DNA of 64,000 nt, taken from assembly GCF_001401805.1 (NCBI RefSeq), contig NZ_LKDW01000007.1:92796-156795 (forward strand), given 5' to 3'. The translations under genes were made by a program, and so were the position numbers. Below are positions 49,305 to 57,530 of this stretch, in pieces (within the stretch, counting starts at the first letter, position 1; every line of letters starts with the position of its first letter). The stretch comes from Pseudoalteromonas sp. P1-25 (GTDB lineage: Bacteria > Pseudomonadota > Gammaproteobacteria > Enterobacterales > Alteromonadaceae). The notes below the pieces were generated by a model. That model searched no databases. It saw nothing but the letters and a program-made list of their open reading frames with translations, and had not been told where the DNA came from.

Positions 49305-50669
49305 TTACCTACCTTCACGGCGTAGTGCGCTTGAAGTAAACTCATTATCGTTAAACGACTCTGAAAAGTCGTACATTTTTTCTTGGTTATCTAAACCAAT
49401 AGCTAAGTAACGACGCGAATTTAGATCATGATACACTTCTAAAGTACTCCACTGCGTAGGTACTTCGTAGTAGTTTAAGCCATATGCCATTGCTACGCGG
49501 TAAAGTTGGTCGCGATTATCATAAATATCGGTCACTTGTACTTGCCAGCTATCTTCGTCAATGTAAAACACCCGTTTTTTATAAATATGACGGGTATCAT
49601 CTTTTAAGTTAGCTTCAACAACCCATACACGGTGCTTTTCATAACGCGTATGTTCTGGGTTAATGTGCCCTGGTTTTAATATATCATCGTACTCTAATTT
49701 ATCACTGTGTAACTTGTAGCTATTGTACGGAATATATAGCTCTTGCTTACCTTTTAACGTCCAGTTATAACGGTTAGGTGAGCCATTAAACATATCAAAA
49801 TCATCGGTAGTACGTAAGCTATCTGCCGCTGTACCTGGTGCGTCATATGCAACATTTGGTGCACGACGAACACGACGCTGACCTGAATTATAAGTCCACG
49901 CTTGGCGAGGCGTTAAAATTTGATCCATGGTTTCGTGTACAAGTAGCGCTGTACCGGCAAGGCGTGCAGGCTCTGTCACCTTTTGTTTAAATTTAAACAA
50001 AATGTTTGAGTCTTGAAGCTCTGCAGGCGTCGCTTTAGGATCTGAATATTTAACCAATAGTTGTTCATCAAAGCCCACATAATTGTACGAACCCGATGCG
50101 GTGGGTGCAGCTTGTCCACCAAAACGCTCTATTGATTGTCCACGATAGCGTAATAAGTGATTCCAAATAGCCTCTAAGCCTGATTTAGGAATAGGAAATG
50201 GAATACCAATTGCGGTATTTTTTATTCCGTTGCCACCTTCAATAAGCTCAGCCGTTGCAGCAAACTCTTTTGTTGCATCGTATACAAACTGTGGATAAGA
50301 GGCAGAGCGGCGCGTTTCATAAACAGGCATTTTAAACGTATCTGGGTATGCTTCAAATAAAGCAATTTGACCAGGGCTTAAGTTAGCTTTGTATTTATCA
50401 AGGTTTGTTTTATCAATAGTAAACAACACTTTGTCCGCTGAGTAAGGGTCAATGTGGTGCATACCAGGCTCGTAACCTTCTGGTGCAGTTGTAATACCGC
50501 CATTCCACGCTGGAATAGACCCATCAGCATTGGCTGCTTTTTCTGCGCCAAACGGCGTTAAGTCTTGTCCTAAACGTGCAACTTCTTCAGCGCTCATTTT
50601 TGCCATAGCCGCTGAACTTAAAAACATGCTACACAAAGCGGTAGCGATGAGGGTAGGTTTTTTAATCAT
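49305..50669 (-). CDS. DUF1329 periplasmic protein
   Basis: A 454-residue exported protein; the signal peptide is about 1-23, ending SSAAMA. MSAEEVARLGQDLTPFGAE and SIPAWNGGI are typical of DUF1329 starts; RRVRRAPNVAYD and NRYNWTLKGKQELYIPYNS occur in the core. The family is thought to have a LolB-like lipid-binding fold; that is family knowledge and not seen here. The SD GGGG overlaps the DUF1302 stop, so the two are co-translated. Confidence 0.88.
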   Translation of the reverse strand: MIKKPTLIATALCSMFLSSAAMAKMSAEEVARLGQDLTPFGAEKAANADGSIPAWNGGITTAPEGYEPGMHHIDPYSADKVLFTIDKTNLDKYKANLSPGQIALFEAYPDTFKMPVYETRRSASYPQFVYDATKEFAATAELIEGGNGIKNTAIGIPFPIPKSGLEAIWNHLLRYRGQSIERFGGQAAPTASGSYNYVGFDEQLLVKYSDPKATPAELQDSNILFKFKQKVTEPARLAGTALLVHETMDQILTPRQAWTYNSGQRRVRRAPNVAYDAPGTAADSLRTTDDFDMFNGSPNRYNWTLKGKQELYIPYNSYKLHSDKLEYDDILKPGHINPEHTRYEKHRVWVVEANLKDDTRHIYKKRVFYIDEDSWQVQVTDIYDNRDQLYRVAMAYGLNYYEVPTQWSTLEVYHDLNSRRYLAIGLDNQEKMYDFSESFNDNEFTSSALRREGR

Positions 50670-50682
50670 ACTAATATTACCC

Positions 50683-52776
50683 CTAAATAGAATATTTTAA
50701 ATTGAAAGAAACGTAGTCACGATCTGAGAAAGTATTGATATCGCCACCACCCCAAAATGAGTTGTAGCTCACATCAAGTGACCATGCATTTTGGTAATTA
50801 AAGTTCATCGTTACACCCAGCGATTTACGGTCTTCAATAAACAAGAACATAGGATCAGGTGTGTTACCGTTTACATCATGAGAAAATACAAATCGTGGAG
50901 AGAAGTTAATACCGTTGTAAAGGTTAAAGTAATCACCTTTAGCAATTAGACGGTAACCCCAAGACGAGGCCGTAGCAAACGACTTTTCTTCTGGGCCATT
51001 AGAAAGGCCTAGTTGTAATGTTGTGTAGTCAGTAGTGCCTGGGCCTGTGATCACACCGCTTCGCCCTGTACCCGACACATTCAAACGCATTTCGTCGTAA
51101 TCAGGCATATCATGAATTTTAACAGCGCCGACTTCGCCTACTACAGCCCAACTATCAGCACCTAATGACGGGCCAAATAAATGTGTTGCAGTAAATTGAA
51201 TTTGTGATGTGTCGCGTTCAATATAACCTTGCGCAACTTCACCTGCAGCCACTGAGCTAACTGCATCCCCAAAACTCATTTGCGAAATACCCGCAAAGTC
51301 TGGGCGAATGCCAGCCAGTGCTAATTGTTCAGGCATGGCGGTGTAAAGTAGCTCTACATCGTCTATTTGTAATGGCTCGTCTTGACGGTAGGCAAACTCA
51401 CCCGCAAATGCGGTCTCACCAATACTCGTATTAAAGCTTAAACCGTAAAGTTTAATATCTTCTGGGTATTCATTTTCGGCTTTAGAAAACGCGAGGAGAT
51501 CTGCTACGTTGTCATCAGTAATTTCGGTTGTTGCAATCATTGCTAAATCTTGTGCAATTGCAGCTTGTGAAAAGTTCGATACACGACCAGAAATAAGCGG
51601 ACGACGACTGTGATAATTAACATGATATAAAGCGACCTCTGTGTCGTTCCACTCAGGTAAAAATACACCTAAACGTAAACCATATTGACCGCCGTCATCT
51701 GGCTCTGTTTTACCGTTATCGCCTTTACCTTTAAGCGCCACTTTAGTGGGATGCGCTAGATACATATTTGCTAGTAGAGCTTGACCTTCAGCACTTGTAG
51801 GATCAATGCCCTGTGCAGCCGCTACCTGTGCAAAGTTAGAGTACAGGTTGTTAAGGCTATCAGTTAAAAATGCCATATCAATATCAGGATTTGAGGTAAA
51901 GCCTAACTGTACATTTTGTTGATAGCCGTTTTCTGCCGCAAAGTCATTGGTAGAAAAATAAGTACCTGCAGCTGGCAGGCGTGTTTCATGCCATTGATAC
52001 TGGTAAAAACCTTCTAGGGTAATATTTTCAGTAATACCTAATGACGCCCAGAGCATACCCACTGGGATAAATGCTTCTTTAAGCTCAGCACCCGGTGCTT
52101 TTAAGCGGTCAATGTCAACTGGGTTTACGTTAATACCATGAGAGATAAGCGTACTTTCACCCCAGTTAACGACTTGTTGGCCTAAACGAATTGAAAGTGG
52201 ATTATTGCCATCATTTAAATCAAAGTTAGCCCAAACGTAAGCGTCTAATAAACGAATGTCGGCACAACTTTGCTCTTTTGTGTCGTCGTCATCACATGGA
52301 TCTACGCCTTGTCCTGAGGTTGGGTTAACGTAGGCTCTATCACCATCCATTAACTCAAAATCGTAAAAGTACATAAAACGCGTGAATAAGCCGTAGTTAT
52401 CTTTATTAATTGAAAGGTCGTGTGTGCCTTTCAACAATTTTGAAAACGAATCACCGCTATCAAAATTAAGATTACCTGCATCGCCATTATTAGAGTATGA
52501 GCCCGGTTGAGCCCAAACATCTTGAGAAGAATAAATTGTATTTAATGAAGGATTATACCCAGTCCAATCAAATGCAGGATTATTGCTTTTGCCAATAATG
52601 TCGAAATCTCTGTCTTCAACACGGACGCTTTGACCATAGGAAAAAGTTGAGTCGAAGGTGATATCAAAGCCCCCTACCTCAAAATTTGCTGCATTCGCTG
52701 CTGCTGATAAACCTAAGCTTGCGGCTGCTAAACCTATAGCTATTTTGTTTTTAACAAAAAGCGATCTTCTTATCAT
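50683..52776 (-). CDS. DUF1302 outer-membrane beta-barrel protein
   Basis: A 697-residue protein with a signal peptide (about 1-28, ending AANA) and long stretches of alternating polar and aromatic residues, for example GLFTRFMYFYDFEL and PLSIRLGQQVVNWGES, ending YVSFNLKYSI. This is the DUF1302 family, predicted outer-membrane barrels. The start is set at 52776, seven bases past AGGGGGG; a longer frame adds 13 residues without support. It is the first gene of the envelope cluster. Confidence 0.88.
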   Translation of the reverse strand: MIRRSLFVKNKIAIGLAAASLGLSAAANAANFEVGGFDITFDSTFSYGQSVRVEDRDFDIIGKSNNPAFDWTGYNPSLNTIYSSQDVWAQPGSYSNNGDAGNLNFDSGDSFSKLLKGTHDLSINKDNYGLFTRFMYFYDFELMDGDRAYVNPTSGQGVDPCDDDDTKEQSCADIRLLDAYVWANFDLNDGNNPLSIRLGQQVVNWGESTLISHGINVNPVDIDRLKAPGAELKEAFIPVGMLWASLGITENITLEGFYQYQWHETRLPAAGTYFSTNDFAAENGYQQNVQLGFTSNPDIDMAFLTDSLNNLYSNFAQVAAAQGIDPTSAEGQALLANMYLAHPTKVALKGKGDNGKTEPDDGGQYGLRLGVFLPEWNDTEVALYHVNYHSRRPLISGRVSNFSQAAIAQDLAMIATTEITDDNVADLLAFSKAENEYPEDIKLYGLSFNTSIGETAFAGEFAYRQDEPLQIDDVELLYTAMPEQLALAGIRPDFAGISQMSFGDAVSSVAAGEVAQGYIERDTSQIQFTATHLFGPSLGADSWAVVGEVGAVKIHDMPDYDEMRLNVSGTGRSGVITGPGTTDYTTLQLGLSNGPEEKSFATASSWGYRLIAKGDYFNLYNGINFSPRFVFSHDVNGNTPDPMFLFIEDRKSLGVTMNFNYQNAWSLDVSYNSFWGGGDINTFSDRDYVSFNLKYSI

Positions 52777-52904
52777 TGTGTATCCCCCCTGTCGTGGGTA
52801 ATTATGTGTGATCAAGTTATTGTTTTTAGTGTAATCTTAACGATAGAAGCGATTATAAAAAATTACAAATGGTCGCGTTCAATCAATTATTATATTTTTT
52901 GAGC

Positions 52905-52931
52905 TGACGTTTACGTATTGGTAAGACGTCA
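52905..52931. promoter_or_regulatory. Candidate operator upstream of DUF1302
   Basis: TGACGTTTAC and GTAAGACGTCA, separated by six bases, are complementary except for one extra base in the right arm. The repeat lies 129-155 bases before the DUF1302 start in an AT-rich 250-bp gap. It fits no regulator I know well. Confidence 0.4.
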
Positions 52932-53026
52932 TACCAGATATTTTATACACGTAAATTAACAATAGAACAAATTGAAATTAACAAAAAGATAATATTTTTA
53001 TGTATCTATAACATAAAAACAGTAGG

Positions 53027-53248
53027 TTAGGCGATACGTTCGAGACGAATAAATTTATTCTCAGAGGTTAGTAAAAGTCTAAAGCGCCCTCTAATTCCAA
53101 TAGATGAAATATAAGGGCGTAGGTGTGACGCGGCAAAACGTATCGTTTTGCCATTGTCCTCAACCACTTGTACAGAGCTATAACGGCCATGATAGTAATC
53201 CATGCATTTGTTATAGCTCAAGTTTAGGTAAAAGTAATACTCAATCAT
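53027..53248 (-). CDS. DUF2835 family protein
   Basis: A 73-residue basic protein. YYFYLNLSYNKCMDYYHG, GKTIRFAASHLRPYI and GIRGRFRLLL match the DUF2835 family of gammaproteobacteria, function unknown. The ATG follows the pepN TAA directly, as is common for this pair. The base after its stop begins the DUF1302 upstream region. Confidence 0.87.
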   Translation of the reverse strand: MIEYYFYLNLSYNKCMDYYHGRYSSVQVVEDNGKTIRFAASHLRPYISSIGIRGRFRLLLTSENKFIRLERIA

Positions 53249-55843
53249 TTAATTAAGTGCTTTTTCAACCTTCTCATATAAGTCAGCACTCAGTCCTTCA
53301 AGGCTTGCTAAGCGTTGCAATTGCGCTTTCATTGCTTGAGCACGTGTTGGATCAAATCGTTTCCACGACATGAAAGGCGTTAACATTCTAGAGGCATTTT
53401 GCGGATTAATCGCGTTTAGCTTAATGAGTAAGTCCCCTAATAATGCGTAACCTTCACCATCTTTTCGGTGAAATTGCGCGGTGTTAAAATGACTAAAGCT
53501 GCCTACTAATGCACGGACTCTATTTGGGTTTGAAAAGTCAAAACTAGGATGCTCATAGAGCGCTTTAATATTCTCAATAGTATCAGCACCAGACTGCATA
53601 GCTTGTAGTGCAAACCATTTATCCATTACTAAAACGTCATGACGCCACTGGCTATCAAAATGATCTAACAACGCATTTCTTAATGGGTGCGATGATTTTA
53701 CTACCGCACTCAGTGAGGCTAAAACGTTGGTCATATTCGAAGAGCCTGCGGCTTCTTTGATAACGTGGTCGACTTGCTCAGATGGTATTTTAGCTAAATA
53801 ATGTAAACACACGCCTTTGAGTGCTCTTATAGCGACCGCGTCTGGATTAATACTGCCATCATCAACTAACGAACTGTAACATGCCAAAAGCTCATCAAAT
53901 AATTGCTCAGCAATTTGCTGTTCAAACAGTTTTGTAACAGTGATAATTTCATCCACAGGGATCGTGTCAAACTCAGCTGCAAACGTGTCAAAGCTTGGGA
54001 GTTTAATCAGTTCAGCAATTAATGCTAAATCACCATTTTTCTCGCTAATTAAAACACGTAATGCATTGATAACGTTATCACTAAGTGCGGCATGTTCAGG
54101 TGCATTAACGCCCTGCTTAACTGCCTTAATAAATAACTGTTGCTGTGCGTCCCAACGCGAAAAGTCGCTGCGTGCAAAACGCATTATGTGCAGTAAGTCA
54201 TGCTCTGAATTTTGCTGACTTAAAATACACGGCGCAGAAAAATCTTCAAGTAAAACGGCCACTGGGCGAGTCGGGATCTGATCAAAGTAAAATGTTTGCG
54301 TTGATGCCGTAACGTTAAGCACATGGCCGCGCTTTTCTCCTTGATAAGTAAGCGCAATACTTTGCCCGTTTTCATCTAATAATTCGATAGCAAACGGGAT
54401 ATGTAAACTCTTGTTATCGGGCTGATTTAGCGGGGCTAATTGCTCAATTGTTAGGGTATAAAGTTGTTTATCGTGATCATAGTGCTGTGTGGCATTTAAA
54501 CGAGGTGTACCTGATTGGCTATACCAGCGTTTAAATTGCATCAAGTCTATGCCTGAAGCATCACTCATTGCTGCAACAAAGTCATCACAGGTAACCGCTT
54601 GGCCATCATGACGCTCAAAGTAAAGCTGCATCCCTTTTTGAAAGTTAACTTCACCTAACAGGGTATGCATCATTCGGATAACTTCAGCCCCTTTATCGTA
54701 TACCGTTACGGTATAAAAGTTATTCATTTCGATAACTTTTTCAGGGCGAATTGGGTGCGCCATTGGCCCCGCATCTTCACTAAATTGATGAGTACGCATT
54801 ACTTTAACGGCATCAATGCGATTAAGTGCACGTGAGCCTAAATCGCTACTAAATTCTTGGTCTCTAAATACAGTAAGCCCTTCTTTTAGCGATAATTGAA
54901 ACCAGTCTCTGCAGGTAACGCGGTTGCCTGTCCAGTTATGAAAATACTCATGCCCAACAATCGACTCTATAGTATGGTAATCTTTATCCGTTGCGGTTTC
55001 TTGGTTAGCCAATACACATTTACTATTAAATACATTTAGCCCTTTGTTTTCCATTGCGCCCATATTGAAAAAATCCACGGCTACAATCATATATATGTCT
55101 AAATCGTATTCTAGGTTAAAGCGCTCTTCATCCCATTGCATTGCTTTTTTTAATGAGCTAATTGCATGCGGCGTTTTAGATAAATTGCCTTTATCAACAA
55201 ATAACGCAAGTTCAATTTCGCGTCCGCTTTTTGTAGTGTAGGTGTCTTTTAGTACATCAAAATCGCCCGCTACTAATGCAAATAAGTAACTTGGTTTTTT
55301 AAATGGGTCTTGCCATTTAGCGAAATGGCGGCCATCAGCTGTTTCGCCGCTGTCAATTTGGTTACCATTTGATAGTAAATGCCTAAAGTTTTTATCTGCA
55401 ATAATTGTTACATCATAGGTACTTAGCACGTCAGGGCGATCTAAAAAGTAGGTTATTTTTCTAAAACCTTGCGCTTCACATTGGGTGCAATACGCCCCAC
55501 CAGATAAATACAAGCCTTCCAAAGAGGTATTGGTTTCAGGAGAAATTACTGTAACTATTTTAAGCTGGCATGTGTGAGGTAAATCATTAATGATTAAGTG
55601 CTCACCTTCAATCTTATAATTTGTGTAAGCAATATTGTCTACGTGTAGTTCCAGTAATTGTAAGTCTATACCGTCTAAAACAAGTGCAGAGTTTTCATTA
55701 GTTGTTCTTTTAAGCGTAAGTAGCGCAGTCACTTTTGTATTAAGGGGTTGTAAGTCAAAAGTGAGTTCTGTGTGTTCTATTGAAAAATTAGGCGCCGTGT
55801 AATCTTTTAGATATTGCGCTTTTGGCTTTGCCGAAACAGTCAT
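53249..55843 (-). CDS. pepN: Aminopeptidase N
   Basis: An 864-residue M1 metallopeptidase. GAMENKGLN binds the substrate N-terminus; VGHEYFHNWTGNRV carries the zinc site (HExxH with the second Glu 18 residues on). A long C-terminal helical domain follows. It trims N-terminal residues from peptides in the cytoplasm. The start is set at 55843 (MTVSAKPKAQ), five bases past GGGAG, rather than the GTG four codons upstream. A hairpin lies just ahead of its ribosome site. Confidence 0.96.
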   Translation of the reverse strand: MTVSAKPKAQYLKDYTAPNFSIEHTELTFDLQPLNTKVTALLTLKRTTNENSALVLDGIDLQLLELHVDNIAYTNYKIEGEHLIINDLPHTCQLKIVTVISPETNTSLEGLYLSGGAYCTQCEAQGFRKITYFLDRPDVLSTYDVTIIADKNFRHLLSNGNQIDSGETADGRHFAKWQDPFKKPSYLFALVAGDFDVLKDTYTTKSGREIELALFVDKGNLSKTPHAISSLKKAMQWDEERFNLEYDLDIYMIVAVDFFNMGAMENKGLNVFNSKCVLANQETATDKDYHTIESIVGHEYFHNWTGNRVTCRDWFQLSLKEGLTVFRDQEFSSDLGSRALNRIDAVKVMRTHQFSEDAGPMAHPIRPEKVIEMNNFYTVTVYDKGAEVIRMMHTLLGEVNFQKGMQLYFERHDGQAVTCDDFVAAMSDASGIDLMQFKRWYSQSGTPRLNATQHYDHDKQLYTLTIEQLAPLNQPDNKSLHIPFAIELLDENGQSIALTYQGEKRGHVLNVTASTQTFYFDQIPTRPVAVLLEDFSAPCILSQQNSEHDLLHIMRFARSDFSRWDAQQQLFIKAVKQGVNAPEHAALSDNVINALRVLISEKNGDLALIAELIKLPSFDTFAAEFDTIPVDEIITVTKLFEQQIAEQLFDELLACYSSLVDDGSINPDAVAIRALKGVCLHYLAKIPSEQVDHVIKEAAGSSNMTNVLASLSAVVKSSHPLRNALLDHFDSQWRHDVLVMDKWFALQAMQSGADTIENIKALYEHPSFDFSNPNRVRALVGSFSHFNTAQFHRKDGEGYALLGDLLIKLNAINPQNASRMLTPFMSWKRFDPTRAQAMKAQLQRLASLEGLSADLYEKVEKALN

Positions 55844-55858
55844 AGTTACTCCCACGAA

Positions 55859-55878
55859 AGCCCCTTAAAAAAGGGGCT
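55859..55878 (-). terminator. Hairpin between nhaC and pepN
   Basis: AGCCCCTT and AAGGGGCT form an eight-base stem around a four-base loop, nine bases past the nhaC stop. Only TTT follows it on the minus strand, and the pepN ribosome site starts within eight bases, so it may also affect pepN expression. Confidence 0.55.
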
Positions 55879-55886
55879 ATTAAGAT

Positions 55887-57347
55887 TTAAGCAGGTTGCT
55901 TAGGTTCAATGCGTAAAATTTTAATACCTACGTACGCATAAATAATAGCTAAGAAAGGGTTAATTAAATTAAAGAAAGCATACAAAGCATAGTCAAATGG
56001 ATTTATTAATAAAACGCTTTGCATGTACGCACCACACGTATTCCAAGGAATTAACGGGCTTGTTATTGTTCCGCCATCTTCTAAAGTACGCGATAAATTA
56101 ACCGGTTTTAATCCTCGATTTTTATATTCTTCTTTAAACATACGACCAGGGACTACAATAGCGATGTATTGATCCGCTGCAATTAAGTTTGTACCCACAC
56201 AAGTTGCGATGGTTGATGTAATAAGCGAACCTGTGCTTTTAGCTATTTTTAAAATACTCTTAACAAAAATATCCAGTAAGCCGGTTTTCTCCATTATGGC
56301 GCCAAACATAAGTGCCGTCATGATCAACCAAGTTGTGGTTAACATACCTGCCATACCACCACCACTGAGCAATGAATCCATTTTTTCATCGCCCGTATCG
56401 ATACTAAATCCATCGAAAAAAGTCGTCCAAATAATTTTAAAATAACCAACCAGCTCACCTTGAGACAGGTCAATTTGTGTCGCGATTAAATCTGACTGAA
56501 ACAGCATTGCCCACACAGCACCAATTACAGCGCCAATCGAAATAGCTGGAAACGCCGGCATTTTTTTAATAGCTAAAACTAGGAGCACAATTAATGGAAT
56601 TAACATCTCAAAGCCAATATTAAAGCTTTGCTCTAAAATTACCGTAATTTCGTCAATTCTGCCGGCTTCGTTAGAAGCTGTTGCATTAAAGCCCATAAAA
56701 ATAAAAATGATCAGTGCAATGACAAAGCTAGGAACAGTCGTCCATAGCATATGGTGAATATGTTCGAATAAATCAGCGCCTACAACAGCCGGCGCTAAAT
56801 TAGTCGTTTCAGAAAGTGGGCTTAGTTTGTCTCCAAAGTAAGCTCCCGAAATAACCGCCCCTGCCGTCACCGTTTGGTCTAATCCAAGGCCTGTAGCAAC
56901 ACCTAAAAGTGCAACACCTATGGTGGCAGCTGTAGTCCAAGAGCTGCCAATACTCATTGCAACAATGCCACAGATTAAACAGCTGGCAGCATAAAACCAA
57001 CTAGGGTTAATAACCTGTAAGCCATAATAAATGAGAGTTGGCACGGTGCCCGACAACAGCCAAGTACCAATTAAAGCACCCACCATCAATAAAATTAAAA
57101 TTGCCCCCAATGATAAAGTAATACCTTCAATCATGGCTTCTTCAAGCTTTTTCCACGTATAGCCATTTTTAAGTCCTATTAGTGCCGCCGCAAAAGTGGC
57201 AAATAATAACGCTATTTGGTTGGGACCTGACGACGAGTTATCGCCAAATAAATAGACCGCTGCGCCTAATAGGCAGATAAGAACAGAGATAGGAATAAGT
57301 GCATCAAAAAACGAGGCGGGTTTAATTGGTTTTTCTAAAGGCTTCAA
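55887..57347 (-). CDS. nhaC: Na+/H+ antiporter, NhaC family
   Basis: A 486-residue protein with 10-12 membrane helices. SIGSSWTTAATIGVALLG and GAYFGDKLSPLSETTNLAP are the NhaC core motifs, and NTCGAYMQSVL lies near the end. It exchanges sodium for protons across the inner membrane, in keeping with a marine host. TTG at 57347, eight bases past AGGAG, is the best-supported start; the ATG eight codons upstream has no ribosome site. It follows prc after a terminator. Confidence 0.9.
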   Translation of the reverse strand: MKPLEKPIKPASFFDALIPISVLICLLGAAVYLFGDNSSSGPNQIALLFATFAAALIGLKNGYTWKKLEEAMIEGITLSLGAILILLMVGALIGTWLLSGTVPTLIYYGLQVINPSWFYAASCLICGIVAMSIGSSWTTAATIGVALLGVATGLGLDQTVTAGAVISGAYFGDKLSPLSETTNLAPAVVGADLFEHIHHMLWTTVPSFVIALIIFIFMGFNATASNEAGRIDEITVILEQSFNIGFEMLIPLIVLLVLAIKKMPAFPAISIGAVIGAVWAMLFQSDLIATQIDLSQGELVGYFKIIWTTFFDGFSIDTGDEKMDSLLSGGGMAGMLTTTWLIMTALMFGAIMEKTGLLDIFVKSILKIAKSTGSLITSTIATCVGTNLIAADQYIAIVVPGRMFKEEYKNRGLKPVNLSRTLEDGGTITSPLIPWNTCGAYMQSVLLINPFDYALYAFFNLINPFLAIIYAYVGIKILRIEPKQPA

Positions 57348-57483
57348 AATAGTGACTCCTGCACACCACATACAAGGGCGTGTTTATTTATTATTTTTAG
57401 CGTATCAGTGCTTTTTTTAAGCCACAGTAATGTAACTCAATTAAGTGATTCGCGATTATAGCAATTTAGCAAAATTTAGGTAA

Positions 57484-57511
57484 CAAAAAAGGCGCAAAAA
57501 GCGCCTTTTTA
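57484..57511 (-). terminator. Rho-independent terminator of prc
   Basis: On the minus strand AAAAGGCGC, loop TTTTT, GCGCCTTTT with a T run, about 20 bases past the prc stop. Confidence 0.9.
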
Positions 57512-57530
57512 AAAGAGGTATACACGTATT

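Noticed and set aside
52816..53026. AT-rich stretch upstream of DUF1302 as a sign of horizontal transfer
   Set aside because: Intergenic regions here are generally AT-rich, flanking genes show no shift in base use, and there is no integrase or tRNA-adjacent repeat.
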